64,000 nt of DNA from Cyanobium sp. ATX 6A2 (lineage in GTDB: Bacteria > Cyanobacteriota > Cyanobacteriia > PCC-6307 > Cyanobiaceae). Shown piece after piece: positions 1 through 9,336 of this stretch (positions are counted from its first letter, which is position 1; each line of letters begins with the position of its first letter). The position numbers and the translations under genes were made by a program. The notes beneath the pieces were generated by a model. That model searched no databases. It was not told the origin of the DNA and was given only the letters and a program-made list of their open reading frames with translations. The stretch spans positions 186,001 to 250,000 of the forward strand of contig NZ_JAGQCU010000001.1 in assembly GCF_024346355.1 (NCBI RefSeq), given 5' to 3'.

Positions 1-299
1 CGCCAGGCCCCCAGGGCCTCGGCCCAGTGGCCCCCGCCAGGCAGCCCATGGCCCGGATCCCTGGGCAGGGGCGCCAGCTGGGGAAGCGAGCCACCAGCTG
101 CCGCGGCCAGCGCACTCAACCCGGCCAGGGAGTCCTGGGGATCGCCAGGGGCCAGGGGTGCCGCCAAGGCCAGGCCCAGGGCCTCCGCCAGCACCGGGGC
201 GGCCTTGTGCAGGCGGGCCGCCACCTTCGCGGGGGTGCCGAAGGCGAGCAGCACCAGGACGGGGGGCCGCGGCGGCGCAGGGAGACTGGAAGGCGTCAT
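1..299 (-). CDS. Hypothetical protein, N-terminal part (runs off left edge)
   Basis: An open frame starts with ATG at 299 and continues without a stop to the window edge, so only the first 99 residues are visible. The N-terminus is rich in proline, alanine and leucine and has a beta-strand-like stretch PVLVLLAFGTP near residues 13-23, followed by an Ala/Leu-rich helix. A GLPGGGHWAEALGAW segment lies near the visible end. I recognise no catalytic motif and cannot name a family. It is divergent from prs, with 68 bases between the two start codons. Codon use (G/C in third position) matches the neighbouring real genes, which supports coding. The reading frame itself is fairly secure; the function is unknown. 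Confidence 0.55.
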   Translation of the reverse strand, partial: MTPSSLPAPPRPPVLVLLAFGTPAKVAARLHKAAPVLAEALGLALAAPLAPGDPQDSLAGLSALAAAAGGSLPQLAPLPRDPGHGLPGGGHWAEALGAW

Positions 300-367
300 G
301 GATGTTTGCAAAGGCCGCACCGAGCCGCTTCTACCATCAGGATTCCGCTGACGCGTTCGCGCCCGCC

Positions 368-1375
368 GTGACCAGTTTCCTCACAGCCTCCCGGCTGGCA
401 CAGGCAAACCAGGCGGCGGCGTCAACTCAGGACACCCGCCGACTGCGCCTGTTCAGCGGCACCGCCAACCAGGAGCTGGCCCGGGAGATCGGTGGCTACC
501 TGGGCGTGCCTGACGGTCCGCGGGTGATCAAGCGCTTCGCCGACGGCGAGACCTACATCCAGATCCAGGAGTCGATCCGGGGCTGCGACGTGTTTCTGGT
601 GCAGCCCACCTGCGTGCCGGTGAACGACCACCTGATGGAGCTGCTGATCATGGTGGACGCCTGCAAGCGGGCCTCGGCCCGCCAGGTGACCGCCGTGATC
701 CCCTACTACGGCTACGCCCGGGCCGACCGCAAGACCGCCGGCCGGGAATCGATCGCCGCCAAGCTGGTGGCCAACCTGCTCACCAAGAGTGGCGTAGACC
801 GGGTACTGGCCATGGACCTGCACTCCTCCCAGATCCAGGGCTACTTCGACATCCCCTGCGACCACATCTACGGCTCGCCGGTGCTGGTGGACTACCTCAA
901 GACCCGGGACCTCGGCGAGGTGGTGGTGGTGTCGCCGGATGTGGGCGGCGTGGCCCGGGCCCGGGCCTTCGCCAAGCAGATGAGCGACGCGCCACTGGCG
1001 ATCATCGACAAGCGCCGCGCCGCCCACAACGTGGCCGAGAGCCTCACGGTGATCGGCGATGTGGCCGGCAAGACAGCCGTGCTGATCGACGACATGATCG
1101 ATACCGGCGGCACCATCTGCCAGGGCGCCCGGCTGCTGCGCCGAAGCGGCGCAGCCCGTGTGCTCTGCTGCGCCACCCACGCCGTGTTCTCGCCACCGGC
1201 GGCCGAGCGCCTCTCAGAGCCCGGGCTGTTCGAGGAGGTGGTGGTGACCAACTCCATCCCTCTTTCCGCCGATCGGCGCTTTCCCCAGCTGCGGGTGCTG
1301 TCGGTGGCCAACATGCTCGGTGAGGCGATCTGGCGGATTCACGAGGAGAGCTCCGTGAGCTCGATGTTCCGCTGA
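368..1375 (+). CDS. prs: Ribose-phosphate pyrophosphokinase (PRPP synthetase)
   Basis: Transfers pyrophosphate from ATP to ribose-5-phosphate, giving PRPP for purine, pyrimidine, histidine, tryptophan and NAD synthesis in the cytoplasm. The 335-residue protein is full length for class I enzymes. The family signature DLHSSQIQGYF lies at residues 150-160, and the PRPP-binding loop DMIDTGGTI at 242-250. An open frame extends upstream to 158, but that part is low-complexity and overlaps the divergent gene. The GTG at 368, giving VTSFLTAS, fits the usual cyanobacterial start. Two tandem phosphoribosyltransferase-like domains are expected from the family. No strong Shine-Dalgarno sequence is visible. 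The nearest downstream gene starts 8 bases after the stop and may be co-transcribed. Confidence 0.96.
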   Translation: MTSFLTASRLAQANQAAASTQDTRRLRLFSGTANQELAREIGGYLGVPDGPRVIKRFADGETYIQIQESIRGCDVFLVQPTCVPVNDHLMELLIMVDACKRASARQVTAVIPYYGYARADRKTAGRESIAAKLVANLLTKSGVDRVLAMDLHSSQIQGYFDIPCDHIYGSPVLVDYLKTRDLGEVVVVSPDVGGVARARAFAKQMSDAPLAIIDKRRAAHNVAESLTVIGDVAGKTAVLIDDMIDTGGTICQGARLLRRSGAARVLCCATHAVFSPPAAERLSEPGLFEEVVVTNSIPLSADRRFPQLRVLSVANMLGEAIWRIHEESSVSSMFR

Positions 1376-1383
1376 GACCCGCC

Positions 1384-2631
1384 GTGACGCCCACCAGGTT
1401 CCGCCGCCTGCTGGCGGCGACCCTCAGCGTGGCGGCCCTGGCCACGAGCTTCAGCCCGGCCCTGGCGGCGGCCCCGGCTGCGGCCCAGGGCCGCAGCGGC
1501 GCGCGCGAGCAGGCCCGCTCCAGGGCGGCCTCGCGCATCGGCGTGTGGCTCACCAACAGCCCCAGCCCGCTCTATTACCAGCCGGCACGGATCGACCAGG
1601 CGGTGAATGAGCTGGCGGCGGCGGGCTTCACCACCCTCTATCCCAATGTATGGAGCCGGGGCACCACCTTCCACCGCAGCCGCTGGGCGCCGATGGAGCC
1701 GGCCCTGGAGAAGGCCAACCCCAATTTCGATCCGATCTGCCACATGACCCGCGCGGCCCAGCGCCGCGGCATGGAGGTTGTCCCGTGGTTCGAATACGGC
1801 CTGATGGAACCGGCCACCGCCGAGGTGGTGAAGCGCAAACCGGAGTGGGTGCTGCAGCGCCGGGACGGCAGCACCGCCTATCCGATGCACGGCACCACCA
1901 TGGTGTGGCTGAACCCGGCCCACCCGGAGGTACGGGAGCGCTTCATCGGCTTGATCACCGAAATCGTGCAGCGCTGCGGCGTGGACGGCATCCAGCTGGA
2001 CGACCACTTCGCCTGGCCGGTGGAGCTGGGCTACGACCCGTTCACCCGTCAGCTCTACCGCCAGGCCACCGGCCAGGAGCCACCGGCCAACCCCAACGAC
2101 CGCTTCTGGATGCGCTGGCGCCGGCAGCAGCTCACCGAACTGCTGCGCGACCTGCGCACAGCCCTGCGGGACCTGGACGAACAAGCCCGCAGGAGCGGCA
2201 AGGGCACCGGTCACCCCACCTGGATCAGCCTCTCCCCGGGGCCATTCCGGTTCGCCTACAACCGCTGGCTGCAGGACTGGGAACTATGGACCGTGGGCAG
2301 CCTGGTGGACGACCTGGTTGTGCAGAACTATGCCTACTCGGTGCAGGGCTTCGCCAACGATCTCAACCAGCCGGCGCTGGTGAAGGCGAGCGAGTGGGGC
2401 ATGCCGGTGGAGATCGGCATCCTGGCCGGCTTCGGCGGCCGCACCACCGACATGACCACCCTGGCGGAGAAGGTGCGGCTGGCCAAGAATCGCGGCCACG
2501 GCGTGATCTACTTCTATTGGGAGGGCCTGTGGGGTGAGCACGCCGGTCGGGAGGGGGCAGCCCTGCGCCAGCGCCGCTTCACCGAACTGCACCGCAGCCT
2601 CCAGCGCACCCCCGCCCCCGGCCGCCGCTAG
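1384..2631 (+). CDS. Secreted glycoside hydrolase-like protein (GHL10/DUF187 type)
   Basis: A 415-residue protein with a GTG start. Residues 1-29 form a signal peptide: Arg-rich n-region, hydrophobic core, and an SPALAAA cleavage region. The rest looks like a TIM barrel of the GHL10 family of putative glycosidases. Family-like features are GVWLTN near residue 53, TTLYPNVW near 83, and the conserved GVDGIQLDDHF at 199-209, whose acidic pair is the likely active-site element. The substrate is unknown; a role in cell-wall or exopolysaccharide turnover is inference. It follows prs by 8 bases. Its TAG stop shares the palindrome CTAG with the TAG stop of the convergent pepN gene. Confidence 0.85.
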   Translation: MTPTRFRRLLAATLSVAALATSFSPALAAAPAAAQGRSGAREQARSRAASRIGVWLTNSPSPLYYQPARIDQAVNELAAAGFTTLYPNVWSRGTTFHRSRWAPMEPALEKANPNFDPICHMTRAAQRRGMEVVPWFEYGLMEPATAEVVKRKPEWVLQRRDGSTAYPMHGTTMVWLNPAHPEVRERFIGLITEIVQRCGVDGIQLDDHFAWPVELGYDPFTRQLYRQATGQEPPANPNDRFWMRWRRQQLTELLRDLRTALRDLDEQARRSGKGTGHPTWISLSPGPFRFAYNRWLQDWELWTVGSLVDDLVVQNYAYSVQGFANDLNQPALVKASEWGMPVEIGILAGFGGRTTDMTTLAEKVRLAKNRGHGVIYFYWEGLWGEHAGREGAALRQRRFTELHRSLQRTPAPGRR

Positions 2632-5324
2632 GGGGCCAGGCACTGCTCCACCACCTCGCGGCTGTTGGTGGAGAGGTCGGCGGCCGCCAGCTGCTCGAGC
2701 GCCTCGCGCAGGCGGGCCTGGCGGACAGGGCCGTAGCTCTGCCAGCGGCTGAACACCTTGACCAGGCGGGAGGCGGTGATCGGGTTGCGGCGATCGAGGG
2801 CGGCGATCTGGGCCGCCAGGAAGCGGTAGCCACTGCCGTCGGCAGCGTGGAACACCGGCGCATTGCCGGCCAGCCCCCCCAACACCGCCCGCACCGAGTT
2901 GGGGGCGGCGGGGTCGTAGCGGGGATGCTCCAGCAGCCGCGCCACCCGCTCCAGGCCGTCGGCGAAGGGGGCCGAGGCCTCCAGCGCAAACCAGGCATCG
3001 AGGATCACAGGCCGCTGCTGCCAGCGCCCAAAGAAAGCATCCATCGCCTCCTGGCGCTGGGGGATCTGGTAGCACTGCAGGGCCTGCAGGCCGGCCCGGG
3101 CCAGGGTCATCGAAGGGCCGTCCACCGCGTCGCGGGCGGCGGTGATCACCACGCCATCGCAGGCGGCCACGCGCCAGCGCCAGATCACCGCGGTGAGGCT
3201 GCGGGAGCCGCTGCCATCGGGCCAGGCCAACCCCCACTCCGGGCGGCAGCGTTCGAGGGCCTCGCCGAGGGGATCGGCCAGAGCTTCTGCGAAGCGCTGC
3301 TGCAGGGCCATTCGGGCAGCGAACAGGGCCGGCGGGTCGGGCTCGCCGCCCGCCGCCGCCGCCGCGTCCTCCAGTTCGGGCATGCCGGGCAGCACCATCA
3401 GGGCGGCGCGGCTGGCCTCGGAGAGGGCGGGGTCGGCGAGGATGCGGCCGATCGCGTCGATCAGCTCGCTCTCCAGCACAGCGTCGGGCTGGCCTTCGGC
3501 GCGGTGCAGCAGGGCATCGCGCAGCAGCGCCTGGCCCGCGTCCCAGCGGGCGAAGGCGTCGCTGTCGTTGGCCAGCAGATGAACCAGCTCGGAACTGGGC
3601 CGGCCCAGCTCCAGCTTCACCGGCGCCGAGAACTGGCGCAGTGCCGAGAGAGCTGGGGGGTGGTGCTGGCGGGGCAGATTCACCAGGTTGAGGCGCTGCT
3701 CGGGGCCATCCACCACCAGCAGGCGGGTCAGACGCCCGTCCTCACCGCTGCGGCAGGCCGCCAGAGCCTGCGTTTCACTTTCACCGTCCAGCTGCAGGGG
3801 CAAGGGCTGGCCAGCCTGATCCAGCAGGCCCAGGGCCAGGGGGATCACCAGCGGCTGCTTCTCGCTCTGGCCCGGGGTGGGTGGCGTGTGCTGGCGGATC
3901 TGCAGCTCCAGCCGTCCGCTGTCGCCATCCCAGTGGCGATGCACCTCCAGCTGAGGTGTGCCGGCCTGGTGGTACCAACGCCGGAACTGGGCGACATCAA
4001 AGCGGGGCAGGGGCACACCGGCGCTCCAGGCCTCCTCGGCCGCATCCTCCATGGCCCGCACGAAGTCGTCGCAGGTGGCGGCACTGCCGTCGTGGCGCTG
4101 CACGTAGAGCGCCATACCGCGTTGGAAGGTGGCCTCCCCGAGCAGGGTGTGGAGCATGCGAATCAGCTCCGACCCCTTTTCATAAATTGTGGTGGTGTAG
4201 AAATTGTCGATCGCCTGATAGGCATCGGGCTGCACCGGGTGGGCAGTGGGGCCGGCATCTTCGCGGAACTGGGTGTTGCGCAGCAGGGCCACATTCTCGA
4301 TTCGGTTGAGGGCGGAACCATGCAGATCAGCGCTGAAGCTCTGATCGCGGAACACCGTGAGTCCCTCCTTGAGAGAGAGCTGGAACCAGTCACGACAGGT
4401 GATGCGATTGCCGGTCCAGTTGTGGAAATACTCGTGGGCGATCACGCTCTCGATGCGCTCGAGTTCAGCGTCGGTGGCCGTTTCAGCATCAGCGAGAACG
4501 AGCTTGGAGTTGAAGATGTTGAGGCTCTTGTTCTCCATCGCGCCCATGTTGAAATGGCGCACCGCCACGATGTTGAACTCATCGAGGTCGTACTCCAGCC
4601 CGTAGCGCTGCTCGTCCCAGGCCATGGCCCGCTTCAGCGAGGCCATCGCATGGTCGGTGTAGGCCCCATCCCCGGGCTCCACATGGATGCGCAGGGTCAC
4701 CATGCGGCCGCTGGCGGTGGTGAAGCGATCGCGCACCTCCTCCAGCTGGCCCGCCACCAGGGCGAACAGATAGGAGGGCTTGGGGAAGGGGTCGTCCCAG
4801 ATGGCGTAGTGGCGGGCAGAAGCCAGCTCGCCGGTCTCCACGCAGTTGCCGTTGGAGAGCAGCACCGGGCAGCTCTGGCGGTCGGCCTCGATGCGCACCC
4901 GGAAGCGGCTGAGCAGGTCGGGGCGGTCGGGATGGAAGGTGATGCGGCGGAAGCCCTCGGCCTCGCACTGGGTGGTGAACAGCCCGCCACTCACGTACAG
5001 GCCTTCCAGGGCGGTGTTGGCGTGGGGGCGGATCCGCACCCGGCTCTCGAGCACGAAGGCGCGGGCGGGAGGCTCCGGGATCACCAGCTGCTGGCCGTCG
5101 AGCCGGTAGGCGCCTGCTGCCAGGAGCTGGCCATCGCAGCGCAGCTCCAGCAGCTCCAGGTCCACCCCCTGCAGCAGCAGCGGCCCTGGCGCGGCGGCCG
5201 GATTGGGCCGAAAGGCCAGCCGCGCCTCCACCTCGGCGTGGTCGTCGTGCAGGCGCACCGTGAGGTCGGTGCGATCCAGCAGCTGAGGGGCGGGACGGTA
5301 ATCGGCGAGACGCACGCTGGTCAT
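2628..5324 (-). CDS. pepN: Aminopeptidase N (M1 family zinc metallopeptidase)
   Basis: Removes N-terminal residues from peptides in the cytoplasm. The protein is 898 residues, usual for bacterial PepN (about 870-890). The exopeptidase motif GAMEN is at residues 261-265. The zinc motif HEYFH is at 297-301, and the third ligand Glu320 (LKEGLT) has the classic 18-residue spacing. DUF3458-type domains are expected C-terminally. The ATG at 5324 (MTSVRLADYRP) was chosen over an upstream extension of 64 low-complexity residues that would overlap the preceding gene. The start overlaps the stop of the upstream secreted-protein gene by four bases (ATGA), so the two are probably translationally coupled. 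The stop is tail-to-tail with the glycosidase gene. Confidence 0.95.
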   Translation of the reverse strand: MTSVRLADYRPAPQLLDRTDLTVRLHDDHAEVEARLAFRPNPAAAPGPLLLQGVDLELLELRCDGQLLAAGAYRLDGQQLVIPEPPARAFVLESRVRIRPHANTALEGLYVSGGLFTTQCEAEGFRRITFHPDRPDLLSRFRVRIEADRQSCPVLLSNGNCVETGELASARHYAIWDDPFPKPSYLFALVAGQLEEVRDRFTTASGRMVTLRIHVEPGDGAYTDHAMASLKRAMAWDEQRYGLEYDLDEFNIVAVRHFNMGAMENKSLNIFNSKLVLADAETATDAELERIESVIAHEYFHNWTGNRITCRDWFQLSLKEGLTVFRDQSFSADLHGSALNRIENVALLRNTQFREDAGPTAHPVQPDAYQAIDNFYTTTIYEKGSELIRMLHTLLGEATFQRGMALYVQRHDGSAATCDDFVRAMEDAAEEAWSAGVPLPRFDVAQFRRWYHQAGTPQLEVHRHWDGDSGRLELQIRQHTPPTPGQSEKQPLVIPLALGLLDQAGQPLPLQLDGESETQALAACRSGEDGRLTRLLVVDGPEQRLNLVNLPRQHHPPALSALRQFSAPVKLELGRPSSELVHLLANDSDAFARWDAGQALLRDALLHRAEGQPDAVLESELIDAIGRILADPALSEASRAALMVLPGMPELEDAAAAAGGEPDPPALFAARMALQQRFAEALADPLGEALERCRPEWGLAWPDGSGSRSLTAVIWRWRVAACDGVVITAARDAVDGPSMTLARAGLQALQCYQIPQRQEAMDAFFGRWQQRPVILDAWFALEASAPFADGLERVARLLEHPRYDPAAPNSVRAVLGGLAGNAPVFHAADGSGYRFLAAQIAALDRRNPITASRLVKVFSRWQSYGPVRQARLREALEQLAAADLSTNSREVVEQCLAP

Positions 5325-5785
5325 GGACGGGCAGGGGGTTCGGAAGCGGCCTTGACGGCCTTCTGCACATCGCGAAGCACCGCCTCGGGAAGCTGATCCG
5401 GGCAGAGCTCGGCGGCACCCAGAAGGGCGGAATTGAGCGAACCCTGGCGCAGTTGATCCAGGCTCAGGGGCGCCTTGATCATGGCGATGGCACCATCGTG
5501 GCTGCCCTGGATCCACACGCTGATCGTTTCAGCGGCGATCGTCACGGCCAGGTCGAACTCCACCCCGGCGGACCGGGCAATACACAGATTGAGGGCGGCA
5601 AGGCGGGTGTAAAGATCCATCTCCGTCTCGCTGGCCGGCGCCGCCAGGGCGGGGCGGGGCGGCAGGGCGAGCACAGCGGCCAACAGCAAAGGCGCCAGAA
5701 GCGCGGGACGCGGGAGCAGAGGGCGCAGAAGCACAGGGCGCAGACGCACAGTGGCCACTGAGGAATTGACTCCATGCTGCTGCAT
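5321..5785 (-). CDS. Conserved hypothetical secreted protein
   Basis: A 154-residue protein with no family that I can name. The ATG at 5785 gives MQQHGVNSSVATVRLR, followed by a long hydrophobic Leu/Pro/Ala segment ending PRPALAAPA. That is a signal peptide with cleavage near residue 51; the n-region is long, so an internal start is possible. The mature part begins ETEMDLYTRLAALNLC and contains two cysteines and an amphipathic C-terminal helix. The gene overlaps the pepN start by four bases and probably forms an operon with it. A periplasmic or thylakoid-lumen location is inferred from the signal peptide only. Confidence 0.7.
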   Translation of the reverse strand: MQQHGVNSSVATVRLRPVLLRPLLPRPALLAPLLLAAVLALPPRPALAAPASETEMDLYTRLAALNLCIARSAGVEFDLAVTIAAETISVWIQGSHDGAIAMIKAPLSLDQLRQGSLNSALLGAAELCPDQLPEAVLRDVQKAVKAASEPPARP

Positions 5786-5832
5786 GGCGCGGGAACGACC
5801 GCCCCCCTGACGGCCCTCCATAGGCTGAGGAG

Positions 5833-6978
5833 GTGGAACCTGCAGCCGCCAGCCCCCCCCCAGCCTCGGCTCCCTCCGAGGGGCAGCATCAGGAGCTGCA
5901 GCTGCTGCTGCTGGCAGGACGCCAGCATCTGGCCAGTGCCGATCTGCGCCAGCTGCAGCAACTGCTTCGGGACGAAGACCTGGGCCTCAAGGCCCAGCTC
6001 ACGATCAGCGATCCCGCCCGTCATCCGGAGCTGCTGGAGCTGCATCGCCTGGTGGCCACCCCGGCCCTGGTGAAACTGGCACCGTTGCCCCGGCAGGTGT
6101 TCGCCGGCAGCACCATCAGCAGCCAGCTGCGCAGCTGGCTGCCGCGCTGGCAGCAGGAGCAGGTGGTGACCAGCCTGGGCATCAACCTCAAGCCGGCGGA
6201 GGCTGATGGCAGCCGCAGTCGACGCGAGCTGCAGCTGGAAGACCAGCTGCTGGTGCTGCGCCAGGAGAATGAGGCGCTGATTGAGCGGCTGGGGGTGCAG
6301 GAGCGCCTGTTGCGCATGGTGGCCCATGAGCTGCGCACCCCACTCACGGCCTCCAAGCTGGCGTTGCAGAGCTATGAGCTGGGCCAGATCGACGTCCACC
6401 GCTTCCAGGACGTGCTGCGCCGGCGGCTGAACGACATCGAGGCCCTGTCGCAGGACCTGCTGGAGGTGGGCAGCACCCGCTGGGAGGCCCTGTTCAACCC
6501 CCAGCGTCTCAACCTGGGCACCGTGGCGGCGGAGACGATCCTGGAGCTGGAGAAGCTCTGGGTGGGGCGTGATCTGCGCCTGGTCACCGATATCCCGGCC
6601 GATCTGCCGGATGTGCACGCCGATGGCCGGCGCATGCGGCAGGTGCTGCTCAACCTGCTGGAGAACGCCTTCAAGTACACCGCCGAGGGCGGCACGGTGA
6701 GCCTCGCCCTGGTGCACCGCACCAGCCAGTGGCTGCAGGTGAGCGTGTGCGACAGCGGTCCCGGCATTCCCGAGGCCGAGCAGGAGCGCATCTTCCAGGA
6801 CCGGGTGCGCCTGCCCCAGACCGCTGGCAGCACCGCCGGCTACGGGGTGGGCCTGTCGGTGTGTCGCCGCATCGCCGAAGTGCACGGTGGGCGCATCTGG
6901 GTGGTGTCCGAGCCCGGCGAGGGGGCCTGCTTCCACGTCACCGTGCCGGTCTGGAACGGCCAGGCAGCCCCGTCTTGA
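5833..6978 (+). CDS. sasA: Circadian sensor histidine kinase SasA
   Basis: SasA reads the state of the KaiABC clock and passes phosphate to the regulator RpaA. The 381-residue protein has an N-terminal KaiB-like thioredoxin-fold domain (about 20-118), a coiled linker (130-158), a dimerisation domain with phospho-acceptor His165 in MVAHELRTP, and an ATPase domain. ATPase motifs are the N-box NLLENAFKY (274-282), DSGPGIP (307-313) and GYGVGL (336-341). This matches the family's usual length and order. The start is a GTG with an upstream GAGG Shine-Dalgarno. The kai genes themselves are not in this window. It is divergent from the secreted-protein gene by 47 bases. Confidence 0.93.
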   Translation: MEPAAASPPPASAPSEGQHQELQLLLLAGRQHLASADLRQLQQLLRDEDLGLKAQLTISDPARHPELLELHRLVATPALVKLAPLPRQVFAGSTISSQLRSWLPRWQQEQVVTSLGINLKPAEADGSRSRRELQLEDQLLVLRQENEALIERLGVQERLLRMVAHELRTPLTASKLALQSYELGQIDVHRFQDVLRRRLNDIEALSQDLLEVGSTRWEALFNPQRLNLGTVAAETILELEKLWVGRDLRLVTDIPADLPDVHADGRRMRQVLLNLLENAFKYTAEGGTVSLALVHRTSQWLQVSVCDSGPGIPEAEQERIFQDRVRLPQTAGSTAGYGVGLSVCRRIAEVHGGRIWVVSEPGEGACFHVTVPVWNGQAAPS

Positions 6979-7012
6979 CGAAGGGACACCCCGGCCCGTA
7001 GCTTCCATGCAT

Positions 7013-7051
7013 CGGCGCAACGGCCCAGATCCCAGATCCGGTGCCGTTTTT
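7013..7051 (+). terminator. Possible rho-independent terminator of sasA
   Basis: CGGCGC (7013-7018) can pair with GTGCCG (7041-7046), with one G-U pair, and is followed by five T residues (7047-7051). The loop is long (22 bases) and holds a direct repeat CCAGATC, so the hairpin is only moderately convincing. It lies 35 bases after the sasA stop and before the tRNA gene. Confidence 0.4.
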
Positions 7052-7118
7052 CCTCATCAGGCCTCGTCCAGGGGTCTTACTGTGGAACCCGCACGGCGGG
7101 AACTGTTGCCGTGGCCTC

Positions 7119-7191
7119 GCCCCCATCGTCTAGAGGCCTAGGACACCTCCCTTTCACGGAGGCGACAGGGGTTCGAATCCCCTTGGGGGTA
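7119..7191 (+). tRNA. tRNA-Glu (anticodon TTC)
   Basis: A complete 73-base cloverleaf. The acceptor stem GCCCCCA (7119-7125) pairs with TGGGGGT (7184-7190), and the discriminator base is A7191. The anticodon stem is CCTCC/GGAGG with loop CTTTCAC, giving anticodon TTC at 7153-7155. The T arm is AGGGGTTCGAATCCCCT-like with the invariant GTTCGAATC. CCA is not encoded. In cyanobacteria charged tRNA-Glu also feeds tetrapyrrole (chlorophyll, haem, bilin) synthesis through glutamyl-tRNA reductase, so this gene serves both translation and pigment supply. Confidence 0.97.
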
Positions 7192-7261
7192 TTCAGGGAG
7201 TGGTATTCGAGATGGAGAGGTATTCGAGGATCAGGGGGAACTGAAAGCTCTTAGCCCTGGT

Positions 7262-7870
7262 TCAGCCCTGCTCGATGCGGCGGTTTGCTTCCTGCTGCAC
7301 CCCGCGCAGGTTTGAAGCCAGATCCTGCTGCAGGCGTTGCTCGATCAGGCCGATGGGCATGCCCGGTTTGCCCTGAACCGTGAGCTCGTAGAGCAGGCGG
7401 GTGCTGATCTCATCGCGGTCCACGCGCCAGGTGCCCTCAAAGCGCCTGAAATCGCCACGGAGCATCTGAAAGCGCAGCTCACCGGCGTCTGGATCTTCCT
7501 CCAGTTCAAGCTCCACGCGGGCGCTGAAGCGCAGGCCACAGAACTGCTGACTGCCCACCTGCTCGAGAGCCACGCGGTTGCCCCGACGCCACAGTTGACG
7601 GGAGCTGACCAGGTTGGGGATGAAGCGATCGAGGTTGCCGTAATCGGTGAGCACCGACCAGATCCGCTCCGGATCAGGAGCCAGGCGCAGGAGTACGGCC
7701 AGCCGGCGGGTGCCCTGCTCCAGCCGCTCCATCTCCTGCTGAATGGTGTCGAGGCTGCAACTGCGCTCAGCGGCCTGGGTGGTGGCCCACCCCTCAGCGC
7801 TGGTGGTCTGGGGACTGAGCTGCAAGAGCGTGAGCGGCGCCAACGGGTCAAGCCGTGTGTGCTGGGCCAC
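7262..7870 (-). CDS. SRPBCC (START-like cyclase/dehydrase) family protein
   Basis: A 202-residue protein starting at GTG 7870. Residues about 50-195 match the polyketide cyclase/dehydrase or START-like fold. Typical features are RIWSVLTDYGNLDRFIPNL (near 68-87), then strands around NRVALEQVGSQQF, a GDFRRFEGTW turn, and a long C-terminal helix LIEQRLQQDLASNLRGVQQ. Such proteins bind lipids, pigments or other hydrophobic ligands; the ligand here is unknown. It is convergent with tRNA-Glu and divergent from petH across about 175 bases. The function beyond the fold is not predictable from sequence. Confidence 0.8.
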   Translation of the reverse strand: MAQHTRLDPLAPLTLLQLSPQTTSAEGWATTQAAERSCSLDTIQQEMERLEQGTRRLAVLLRLAPDPERIWSVLTDYGNLDRFIPNLVSSRQLWRRGNRVALEQVGSQQFCGLRFSARVELELEEDPDAGELRFQMLRGDFRRFEGTWRVDRDEISTRLLYELTVQGKPGMPIGLIEQRLQQDLASNLRGVQQEANRRIEQG

Positions 7871-7910
7871 AACCTAACTGCATCTGCCCGAACTTCCGTG
7901 CCAGCGGTGA

Positions 7911-9221
<1,311 letters not shown>

Positions 9222-9224
9222 GGC

Positions 9225-9275
9225 GGGCACTGGCGTTTCGGTGCTCGTTTGCTCACAGCCGAGGGCTGTGCTTGT
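9225..9275 (+). terminator. Tandem hairpins after petH, possible terminator
   Basis: Two hairpins lie just after the petH stop. The first pairs 9225-9232 with 9239-9246, including wobble pairs, around loop GCGTTT. The second is a perfect 7-bp stem CACAGCC/GGCTGTG (9254-9260 and 9264-9270) with a GAG loop, followed by CTTGTCC. The T tracts are poor, so termination may be partial, or the hairpins may stabilise the petH mRNA end. Confidence 0.4.
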
Positions 9276-9336
9276 CCTCCGGCGCCCCCGGCAGCCAGCC
9301 TGGACCTGAAGCATCAAGAGATCGGGAGAGCCGTTC

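Noticed and set aside
2847-5396. An 849-residue open frame on the plus strand opposite pepN.
   Set aside because: It is antisense to a gene with clear zinc-peptidase motifs. High GC in third codon positions leaves the opposite strand almost free of stops; the protein is rich in His, Gly and Gln and has no domain.
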